Shown here: positions 1 through 5,252 of the stretch, piece after piece
How the letters are laid out: the number at the start of each line of letters is the position of its first letter
Position numbering within the stretch: the stretch's first letter is position 1
Assembly: GCA_002382075.1 (NCBI GenBank)
Contig: DFZG01000043.1
Coordinates: 1 to 6,265, forward strand
Direction of reading: 5' to 3'
DNA length: 6,265 bases
Source of the DNA: Candidatus Shapirobacteria bacterium UBA4062
GTDB lineage: Bacteria > Patescibacteriota > Microgenomatia > UBA12405
The notes under the pieces: model-generated
Database searches by the model: none
What the model was told of the DNA's origin: nothing
What the model saw: the letters and a program-made list of their open reading frames with translations, nothing else
Translations under genes and position numbers: made by a program

Positions 1-744
1 GAACTATCCGTTACCACCGAAGGTCTTAAAAGAACTCTAAGTAGTGACCGGATGCGCGGTGCTTTTGGTGAAAAAGTCGCCGAAGATTTGCTCAAACAGT
101 CCGGTTTTGTTATCGGCACCAGCTATAGCAAGCAGGAAACTTTTGGTGAAGGCCGTCCTGATTTTACTATCTATCTTCCCGACAAAACCAAAATCAATAT
201 TGATGCCAAATTTCCCTACGCCAACATTGTCAAAATGAGTGAAACCGACAATGAGGATCAAAAAAAGCAATTTCTTAAAGCCTTTGAATCAGACATAAAA
301 AATAAAATTTCAGATGTTTCCTCTCGAAACTACATCAACCCCGAAGACAATACTGTCGATTTTGTGGTCGTTTTTATTCCCAACGAAATGATTTTTAGTT
401 TTATTTACGAAAAGTTCCCCGATATCCTCGAGCAAGCCTTCGCCAACAAAATTGTTTTTGCTGGCCCCTTCTCCTTTACCGCTATTCTTCGGATGGTTCG
501 ACAAGCCTATGATAATTTTCGCTATCAAAAAAATGTTCAATCAATTATTACCCAAATCAAAATTTTTGAACAAGAATTTATTAAATATAATCAGGAATTC
601 GACAAAATTGGCCCCAGAATTGACGCTCTTTCAAAGCAATACAATACTGTTAACACCACCCGTTCCCATAAATTATTGCGAATAATCGACAAAATTAAAC
701 TTGAAAAACCCTCCGCTTCAGAAATAACCGATGGTCAAGAGTAA
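1..744 (+). CDS. rmuC: RmuC family protein, predicted DNA recombination nuclease-like protein, 5' partial
   Basis: The reading frame is open from base 1, so the gene begins upstream of the window. The ATG at 52 is internal, because the 17 codons before it already read as RmuC-like sequence. The 247 residues seen cover the conserved RmuC core. Visible are the RGAFGE block (E at in-window residue 24), then GRPDF (D54) and INIDAKFP (D68, K70), which fit the acidic/lysine layout of a PD-(D/E)xK nuclease-like fold. They are followed by FVVVFIPNEM and the helical VFAGPFSFTAILRMV region, and a coiled-coil-prone C-terminus. Full family members are usually around 400 residues with an N-terminal membrane anchor and coiled coil, and that part lies outside. 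In E. coli RmuC limits inversions at short inverted repeats; catalysis is predicted by homology only. The 3' end overlaps the next gene by 14 bases, suggesting co-transcription. Family assignment is secure; precise function is inferred. Confidence 0.9.
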   Translation, partial: ELSVTTEGLKRTLSSDRMRGAFGEKVAEDLLKQSGFVIGTSYSKQETFGEGRPDFTIYLPDKTKINIDAKFPYANIVKMSETDNEDQKKQFLKAFESDIKNKISDVSSRNYINPEDNTVDFVVVFIPNEMIFSFIYEKFPDILEQAFANKIVFAGPFSFTAILRMVRQAYDNFRYQKNVQSIITQIKIFEQEFIKYNQEFDKIGPRIDALSKQYNTVNTTRSHKLLRIIDKIKLEKPSASEITDGQE

Positions 745-1063
745 GCCCAAATCACCAGTAATATTTTCATCTTTTTGGTTAGTCATTAGCTTATTTATTT
801 TCTTAATTAGTGCTGTCTATATAATTGTCATCCCCCCCAAAGACTCTATAACTATTATCCTATTTTTTGTCCTGCTTTACATGTTCTTTCTCTCTCTTTC
901 TTTAATTTTTCTTCAAAAAATTAAAATTAATTTACTAATTAGCACCTATATTTTCCTTTTACCCGTAATGATGTTTTTTAATCTATTTTCTCCTCTAAAT
1001 TTTGTTCTCCTTACCCTATTGTTTTTGGCCCTTTACTTTCTTTTTCGACCATTATCCCCTTGA
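731..1063 (+). CDS. Small four-helix membrane protein, function unknown
   Basis: I do not recognise a family. The 110-residue product has a short lysine-rich N-terminus (KSKPK) followed by four strongly hydrophobic stretches at about residues 12-34, 39-61, 66-84 and 89-106, so it is very probably an integral membrane protein with four helices. Almost nothing lies outside the membrane: the loops are a few residues long and no catalytic motif or cysteine is visible. The ATG at 731 is the only reasonable start, because the next in-frame methionine is residue 51, inside the second helix. The gene begins inside rmuC in another frame, with a 14-base overlap and no Shine-Dalgarno site, which suggests translational coupling to rmuC. 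Its TGA stop shares bases with the -35 box of the hrcA promoter. The tight context and strong hydrophobic pattern support a real gene, but a role in DNA repair or stress would be a guess. Confidence 0.7.
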   Translation: MVKSKPKSPVIFSSFWLVISLFIFLISAVYIIVIPPKDSITIILFFVLLYMFFLSLSLIFLQKIKINLLISTYIFLLPVMMFFNLFSPLNFVLLTLLFLALYFLFRPLSP

Positions 1064-1088
1064 CAGCTCTTAGCAGTCAATTTATTAT
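1060..1088 (+). promoter_or_regulatory. Predicted housekeeping-type promoter of the hrcA-grpE-dnaK-dnaJ operon
   Basis: A perfect -35 box TTGACA (1060-1065) is followed by a 17-base spacer and a TATTAT -10 box (1083-1088, five of six matches to consensus). The expected transcription start is about 1094-1098, that is, between the end of the operator and the A of the hrcA ATG. The -35 box uses the TGA stop of the preceding membrane protein gene. Both the boxes and the spacing are visible in the sequence; promoter activity is inferred. Confidence 0.75.
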
Positions 1089-1096
1089 ATTGCTAA
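1070..1096. promoter_or_regulatory. CIRCE-like operator, predicted HrcA binding site
   Basis: The left arm TTAGCAGTC (1070-1078) and right arm TATTGCTAA (1088-1096) are separated by exactly nine bases. The known CIRCE consensus is TTAGCACTC-N9-GAGTGCTAA, so the left arm matches 8 of 9 positions and the right arm 7 of 9. The outer hexamers TTAGCA and TGCTAA form a perfect inverted repeat. The element covers the spacer and -10 box of the promoter and ends one base before the hrcA start codon, an ideal place for repressor binding to block RNA polymerase. The presence of hrcA directly downstream makes the assignment much stronger than the sequence match alone. Confidence 0.8.
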
Positions 1097-1097
1097 T

Positions 1098-1838
1098 ATG
1101 GCTGATTTAACTCAAAGACAAATCAAGATTCTTAAATGCATTACCGAAGAATTCATTGAAAGTGCCGAAGCCGTCGGTTCAGAGACTTTAGAAAAAAAAT
1201 ATTCTCTGGGAATCTCTTCTGCCACCATTAGAAACGAAATGGCTGCCTTAACTCAACTTGGTTTTCTTAAGAAAAATCATCTTTCCGCTGGCCGAGCCCC
1301 AACTTCCATGGGTTTAAAATATTACGTCCGTAACCTCATGACTCCGAAGGCCATGAGTTCCAGCGAAGAAATTGGCGTCAAAGAAAAAGTTTGGGATTAT
1401 CGCAATGAATTTGACCGTCTTTTACGCGAATCTGCCCGTGAATTAGCCACCCGTACCCGTTCCATGGCTATTGCCACCACTAACCACGATACCGTTTATA
1501 CTTTTGGAGCCAGCAATCTTTTAGAAGAACCGGAATTTTACAACATTGACGTTGCCAAAACCGTTTTATCTCTTATGGATAATTCTGCCTATTGGTACGA
1601 CATTTTAAACAAAGCCTCTGCTACCGATCGCGATCAGGAGGAAAATTTTATCCATCTGCTAATCGGTGAAGATTTAGGAATGGAACATCTTGAACCATGC
1701 GGATTTGTTTATCAAACCTACGAGGCCGGTCCTCACCGGGGAATTTTAGGAGTAGTTGGTCCTGCTCGAATTCACTACACCCAGGTAATCCCCATGGTCG
1801 ACTACCTAGCCGAGCTGGTTTCTACAATTAGTCGTTAA
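1098..1838 (+). CDS. hrcA: Heat-inducible transcription repressor HrcA, shortened form
   Basis: HrcA is the repressor of class I heat-shock genes. It binds CIRCE operators, and in studied bacteria its folding depends on the GroE chaperonin. Residues 4-80 form the winged-helix DNA-binding domain, with LTQRQIKILKCITEEFI, the SSATIRNEM recognition-helix region and the wing sequence SAGRAPTSMGLKYYV. The C-terminal half keeps the HrcA hallmarks NLLEEPEF (140-147), HLLIGED (186-192) and GILGVVGPARIHY (215-227). At 246 residues it is about 90 shorter than typical HrcA (around 340). The missing part falls between about residues 122 and 133 and corresponds to most of the GAF-like and inserted dimerisation region. 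ATG 1098 is the only normal start: the frame is closed by TAG at 1071 and has no ATG, GTG or TTG in between. There is no Shine-Dalgarno site, and the start lies directly behind the operator. The identity is secure; how the shortened protein dimerises is unknown. Confidence 0.93.
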   Translation: MADLTQRQIKILKCITEEFIESAEAVGSETLEKKYSLGISSATIRNEMAALTQLGFLKKNHLSAGRAPTSMGLKYYVRNLMTPKAMSSSEEIGVKEKVWDYRNEFDRLLRESARELATRTRSMAIATTNHDTVYTFGASNLLEEPEFYNIDVAKTVLSLMDNSAYWYDILNKASATDRDQEENFIHLLIGEDLGMEHLEPCGFVYQTYEAGPHRGILGVVGPARIHYTQVIPMVDYLAELVSTISR

Positions 1839-1846
1839 TATCTACT

Positions 1847-2332
1847 ATGAACTCCAATTTTTCAAAAAATAAGTCTAAAAATGCCCCAAAAATAGATACT
1901 ATTCAAAATAAAAAAATAGTAAAACTTGAAGAAAAAGTCGACCAACTTCAAAATAAATTAAATCGATCTTTGGCTGATTATTCTAATCTTGAAAAAAGAA
2001 TTGAAAATCAACGCCAACTGTTTGTAACCCTGGCCACAACTTCACTCTTAAGTAAAATAATTGAAGTTCTTGATGATCTTTATCTATCAAATCAACATTT
2101 AAAAGACGCTGGTCTCAAAATGGTTATCAACAAATTTGTTTCTGTTTTAGAGTCCGAAGGCATTGAAGAAATTATTGCCGAGAAACAAACTTTTAATCCC
2201 GAATCCATGGATTGTGTCGAAGTTGCTCCCGGCAAGCAAGATGAAGTCGTCTCGGTAAAAAAGAAAGGTTATCGCCTTAATGGTCACATCATCCGCCCCG
2301 CTCAAGTGGTCGTCGGTAAAGAATCAAATTAA
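1847..2332 (+). CDS. grpE: GrpE, nucleotide exchange factor of DnaK
   Basis: GrpE acts as a dimer in the cytoplasm that opens the DnaK nucleotide-binding domain and releases ADP, resetting the chaperone cycle. Residues 1-20 are a poorly ordered Lys/Asn/Ser-rich tail. Residues 23-58 are a heptad-like coiled coil (KLEEKVDQLQNKL, then SNLEKRIENQ), and 64-107 form the helical bundle region. Residues 114-158 form the beta domain that contacts DnaK, with TFNPESMDCVEVAPG and GYRLNGHIIRPAQVVVGK, which match the GrpE signature region well. At 161 residues it is at the short end of the family, and the linker between the bundle helices (about residues 78-90) appears shortened. It starts eight bases after hrcA without a recognisable Shine-Dalgarno site, so coupling to hrcA translation is likely. 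Transcription is presumably from the CIRCE-controlled promoter upstream of hrcA. Confidence 0.95.
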   Translation: MNSNFSKNKSKNAPKIDTIQNKKIVKLEEKVDQLQNKLNRSLADYSNLEKRIENQRQLFVTLATTSLLSKIIEVLDDLYLSNQHLKDAGLKMVINKFVSVLESEGIEEIIAEKQTFNPESMDCVEVAPGKQDEVVSVKKKGYRLNGHIIRPAQVVVGKESN

Positions 2333-2369
2333 CAAATTACTAATTATTATTTAATAAACTAACAAAACT

Positions 2370-4277
2370 ATGTCAAACAAAATCATTGGTATTGATCTTG
2401 GCACTACCAACTCCTGCGTCGCCGTCATGGAGGCGGGCCAACCTAAAATTATTTTAACTTCTGAAGGTCGAAATTTAATTCCTTCGGTGGTTGAGCCGGT
2501 AAAAAAACTAGTCGGCGACCTAGCCAAACGGCAAATGGTTCTCAATTCCGAGAACACTATTTACTCGGTCAAAAGACTTATGGGTCGTCGTATTTCTGAT
2601 CCTGAAGTTGTCAAAAGCCAAAAACTTTTGTCTTACAAGATAGTCGAAGGAAAAGATAAAATGGCCGTGGTTGAGGTTGGTGGCAAAACCTACACTCCAC
2701 AAGAAATCTCTTCTATGATTCTCCAAAAAGCCAAAACTGACGCGGAAAAATATTTGGGCGAAAAAGTTACCGATGCTGTTATTACTGTCCCGGCTTATTT
2801 TGATGATTCGCAACGTCAAGCTACCAAGCAGGCTGGCGAAATTTCCGGTCTTAAAGTCCAGCGTATTGTCAATGAACCCACCGCTGCCGCTCTGGCCTAC
2901 GGTCTTGATAAGAAAAAATCCGGTACCATCGCTGTTTACGATCTTGGCGGAGGTACTTTTGACATCTCCATTCTTGAAATCGGAGACGGAATTTTCGAAG
3001 TAAAAGCTACCAACGGTGACACTTTCCTTGGTGGAGATGATTTTGATCAAGTCATTATTAATTGGATTTTAGACAACTTCAAAAAAGAACACGGAGTTGA
3101 TCTCTCTACCGATCCACAAGCTCTTCAAAGAGTACGAGAAGCTTCAGAAAAAGCCAAAATTGAACTATCGTCTTCAGTCGAAACCGACATTAACTTACCT
3201 TTTATTACCCAAAAAGATGGTCAACCTATTCATTTGACTCTCAAATTTACCCGTACTGAACTGGAAAAATTGGTCGATGATTTGATTCAAAAAACCATCA
3301 CTCCGGTTGAAAAATGTCTCAAGGATGCCGGCGTTTCTAAAGCTGATATTACCGATATTTTAATGGTCGGAGGTATGACCCGAATGCCCAAGGTTCAGGA
3401 AGTTGTCAAAAACTTTTTTGGCAAAGACCTTAATACTACGGTTAACCCCGACGAAGTTGTTGCCATCGGTGCCGCTGTTCAGGGAGCCGTTCTTTCCGGC
3501 GAAGTTAAAGATGTGGTCTTACTCGACGTTACCCCTTTAACTCTTGGTATCGAGACTGCTGGCGGAGTCAGAACTCCTCTGATAGACCGCAACACCACTG
3601 TCCCTACCAAAAAGTCACAAATTTTTACTACTTATGCCGACAATCAGCCTCAAGTCGAAATTAACGTCCTTCAGGGTGAGCGTCCTATGTCCGCCGACAA
3701 CAAGTCTCTTGGCCGTTTTGTCTTAGACGGTCTTGCTCCAGCAGCTCGTGGTACCCCTCAAATCGAAGTCACCTTTGATATCGACAGTAATGGCATCCTT
3801 TCAGTCTCCGCCAAAGATAAAGGTACCGGTAAAGAACAAAAAATTACCATCCAAAACGCTACCAATCTTTCCGAGGAAGAGGTTGAAAAAATGAAGACTG
3901 ATGCCGAGGCCCACGCCCGTGAAGACGAGCAAAAGAAAGTTCTCGCCGAATCCCGCAACAAGCTCGATTCAACCATTTTTAGTGCTGAAAAAACTCTCAA
4001 AGATTTTGCCGACAAGGTCAAAGATGACGACAAAAAGAAAATCGAAGAGAAAGTTAAAGAAGGTAAAGAATTGTTAGCCAAAACTGAGGTTAACAAAGAC
4101 GAAATGGATAAATTCAGCGAAGAGCTTTCCCAAATATTACAAGTGGTCGGTCAGTCAATTTATTCTCAAACTCCTCCTCCCGAGCAAGCAGCTCAGTCTG
4201 AAAAATCAGACGACAAAAAATCTGGCAAGAAAGATGATGATAAAAAAGACGCTGAAGAAGGGGAGATTGTTAAATAA
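2370..4277 (+). CDS. dnaK: Chaperone protein DnaK (Hsp70)
   Basis: DnaK is the ATP-driven Hsp70 chaperone that binds exposed hydrophobic segments of unfolded proteins in the cytoplasm, working with DnaJ and GrpE. All ATPase motifs are present. These are the phosphate 1 loop [13 protein letters not shown] (7-19), the catalytic lysine K68 in [10 protein letters not shown], and [11 protein letters not shown] (168-178). Next come [10 protein letters not shown] (191-200, with T196 equivalent to E. coli T199) and [10 protein letters not shown] (331-340). The interdomain linker [13 protein letters not shown] (381-393) is intact, followed by the beta-sandwich substrate domain, the helical lid, and a Lys/Asp-rich disordered tail from about 605. 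The region around 74-100 carries the insert typical of DnaK from most Gram-negative lineages and absent from Bacillus DnaK. The length of 635 is normal, so unlike its partners it is not reduced. The gene follows grpE by 37 AT-rich bases with no Shine-Dalgarno site, and its stop overlaps the dnaJ start. Confidence 0.99.
   Translation: MSNKIIGIDLGTTNSCVAVMEAGQPKIILTSEGRNLIPSVVEPVKKLVGDLAKRQMVLNSENTIYSVKRLMGRRISDPEVVKSQKLLSYKIVEGKDKMAVVEVGGKTYTPQEISSMILQKAKTDAEKYLGEKVTDAVITVPAYFDDSQRQATKQAGEISGLKVQRIVNEPTAAALAYGLDKKKSGTIAVYDLGGGTFDISILEIGDGIFEVKATNGDTFLGGDDFDQVIINWILDNFKKEHGVDLSTDPQALQRVREASEKAKIELSSSVETDINLPFITQKDGQPIHLTLKFTRTELEKLVDDLIQKTITPVEKCLKDAGVSKADITDILMVGGMTRMPKVQEVVKNFFGKDLNTTVNPDEVVAIGAAVQGAVLSGEVKDVVLLDVTPLTLGIETAGGVRTPLIDRNTTVPTKKSQIFTTYADNQPQVEINVLQGERPMSADNKSLGRFVLDGLAPAARGTPQIEVTFDIDSNGILSVSAKDKGTGKEQKITIQNATNLSEEEVEKMKTDAEAHAREDEQKKVLAESRNKLDSTIFSAEKTLKDFADKVKDDDKKKIEEKVKEGKELLAKTEVNKDEMDKFSEELSQILQVVGQSIYSQTPPPEQAAQSEKSDDKKSGKKDDDKKDAEEGEIVK
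4258..4265 (+). promoter_or_regulatory. Possible ribosome binding site for dnaJ
   Basis: The purine run AAGGGGAG near the end of dnaK lies 11 bases before the dnaJ ATG. This is a little far for an ideal Shine-Dalgarno site but within the workable range. It also encodes part of the acidic DnaK tail, so it could be coincidental. Re-initiation through the TAATG overlap could work with or without it. Confidence 0.45.
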
Positions 4278-5149
4278 TGAAACGGGATTTTTACGAAGTA
4301 CTGGGAGTTGATAAAAATGCTTCAAAGGCAGATATCAAGGCGGCTTATCGCCAACAGGCTCTGGCCTGGCATCCTGATCGCAATAAAGCCGCCGATGCTG
4401 AAGAAAAATTTAAAGAAATCAACGAGGCCTACGAAGTTCTCAGTAATGATCAAAAAAAATCGGCTTACGATCAGTTTGGTCATGCTGCTTTTGACCCGTC
4501 TTCGGGTGGTTTTGGCGGTCGTACCTACACCGACCAATCAGGTCCTTTCACTTATACCTGGTCCGGTGGCAATAATCCGTTTGGTAGTAATACCGACTTT
4601 GATTTTGGCGGTTTTAGTAATCCTTTTGATATTTTTGAACAATTTTTTTCCGCCAGTGGTAGTGGCGGTATTTTTGGAAATCAATCCCGTCGCCAACAAT
4701 TAACCACCTACAAAATTGAGCTTTCCTTCATAGAATCCGTCAAGGGTGTTGAAAAAGAAGTCAAGATCGACGGTAAAAATAAAAAAATAAAAATTCCTGC
4801 CGGCGTTGCCGACGGTCAACAAATCCGTTTCCAGGACTTTATTCTTTATATCGATGTTAAGCCAGATAAATTATTTCAACGCGACGGCAACGATATTTAT
4901 GTCATCCAAAATATATCTATAAAGCAGGCCATATTGGGTGATGATATTCAGGTTCCTACTCTTGACGGTGATCTAAAAATCAGAATCAAACCGGGTACCC
5001 AATCCCACACACTGGTTAGACTTCAGGGCAAAGGTTCTCCAAATGTCAACGGTTTTGGCCACGGTGATTTTTATATCCGTCTGATTGTCGATATTCCCCA
5101 AAAACTTTCTTCAAAACAAAAACAAATGCTTAATCAATTGGATTTGTAA
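4277..5149 (+). CDS. dnaJ: DnaJ-type J-domain co-chaperone lacking the zinc finger (class II, CbpA-like layout)
   Basis: J-domain proteins deliver substrates to DnaK and stimulate its ATPase. Residues 4-68 are a canonical J domain with YEVLGV, the HPD motif at 32-34 and KFKEINEAYEVLS. Residues 77-136 are a Gly/Phe-rich linker with repeated GGF, NPFD and FGSN patterns. C-terminal domain I begins near 141 and domain II near 196 (FQRDGNDIYV, VPTLDGDLKI, LQGKGSPNVNGFGHGD). The four CxxCxGxG repeats of classical DnaJ are absent, and the protein has no cysteine at all, so by domain layout it is class II. Domain I also lacks the usual loop with a second KGxP-GDL pattern: GQQIRF runs almost directly into ILYIDVKP. 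At 290 residues it is slightly shorter than E. coli CbpA. The start overlaps the dnaK stop as TAATG, implying translational coupling. Operon position argues it is the main DnaK partner. The symbol reflects that role; strict orthology to zinc-finger DnaJ is not shown. Confidence 0.92.
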   Translation: MKRDFYEVLGVDKNASKADIKAAYRQQALAWHPDRNKAADAEEKFKEINEAYEVLSNDQKKSAYDQFGHAAFDPSSGGFGGRTYTDQSGPFTYTWSGGNNPFGSNTDFDFGGFSNPFDIFEQFFSASGSGGIFGNQSRRQQLTTYKIELSFIESVKGVEKEVKIDGKNKKIKIPAGVADGQQIRFQDFILYIDVKPDKLFQRDGNDIYVIQNISIKQAILGDDIQVPTLDGDLKIRIKPGTQSHTLVRLQGKGSPNVNGFGHGDFYIRLIVDIPQKLSSKQKQMLNQLDL

Positions 5150-5170
5150 AACACCTTTATTCGGATTTTT

Positions 5171-5179
5171 TGCTATAAT
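5171..5179 (+). promoter_or_regulatory. Predicted extended -10 promoter for nusA
   Basis: TGCTATAAT is a perfect extended -10 element (TG, one base, TATAAT) in the gap after dnaJ. A recognisable -35 box is missing: the bases 17 upstream read ACACCT. Extended -10 promoters often do without one. The transcription start is predicted near A5186, giving a leader of about 67 bases before nusA. Confidence 0.65.
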
Positions 5180-5202
5180 ACTCCTATTAATACTGTGTAA
5201 TT

Positions 5203-5232
5203 GGAATGGGGGCGGACAGTCCCCATTTTTAT
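5203..5232 (+). terminator. Terminator-like hairpin in the nusA leader
   Basis: AATGGGG (5205-5211) pairs with CCCCATT (5221-5227) across a nine-base loop, and two G-U pairs can extend the stem outward. A U-rich tract (5226-5234, interrupted by one A) follows immediately, the layout of an intrinsic terminator. It lies downstream of the predicted nusA promoter and upstream of the nusA ribosome binding site. It could end read-through transcripts from the heat-shock operon, attenuate nusA, or do both. The stem has only four G-C pairs, so termination may be partial. Confidence 0.55.
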
Positions 5233-5240
5233 TTCACTAA

Positions 5241-5247
5241 AAAGGAG
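5241..5247 (+). promoter_or_regulatory. Ribosome binding site of nusA
   Basis: AAAGGAG lies five bases before the ATG at 5253. It is the only strong, well-placed Shine-Dalgarno site in the window and fixes the nusA start. It also shows that this organism retains anti-Shine-Dalgarno pairing, which makes its absence before the other genes meaningful. Confidence 0.85.
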
Positions 5248-5252
5248 TTCAA

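Noticed and set aside
1061..1097. UGA at the end of the membrane protein gene read as glycine (code 25), extending the protein.
   Set aside because: No other gene in the window has an in-frame UGA, glycine is encoded by GGN throughout, and the extension would run through the promoter and operator for only ten more codons.
2341..2358. AT-only inverted repeat (TTATT/AATAA) between grpE and dnaK as a terminator or operator.
   Set aside because: Five A-T pairs with a one-base loop cannot form a stable hairpin, and there is no U-tract function to assign inside an operon.
2329..2369. Possible internal promoter for dnaK in the grpE-dnaK gap (TTAACA and TTTAAT).
   Set aside because: The spacer is only 15 bases, the -10 candidate lacks the key A at its second position, and the whole gap is so AT-rich that such matches are expected. 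No CIRCE arm is present.
2520..3050. A 176-codon minus-strand open frame opposite dnaK, and other antisense frames opposite dnaK and rmuC.
   Set aside because: They are shadows of strongly conserved coding sequence, show no recognisable protein family, and have no convincing start signals.
4494..4507. ACCCG/CGGGT hairpin within dnaJ.
   Set aside because: It lies inside coding sequence for the conserved start of the Gly/Phe region, has only five pairs and no following U-tract; most likely chance.
5150..5171. T-run directly after the dnaJ stop as an intrinsic terminator for the heat-shock operon.
   Set aside because: Only two G-C pairs can form before the T-run, so there is no usable stem. 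The better hairpin is the one at 5203-5232.
5205..5252. Known riboswitch class (for example preQ1-like, because of the A-rich tail after the hairpin) in the nusA leader.
   Set aside because: The loop and flanking bases do not match the conserved aptamer positions I know, and nusA is not a metabolite-related gene.
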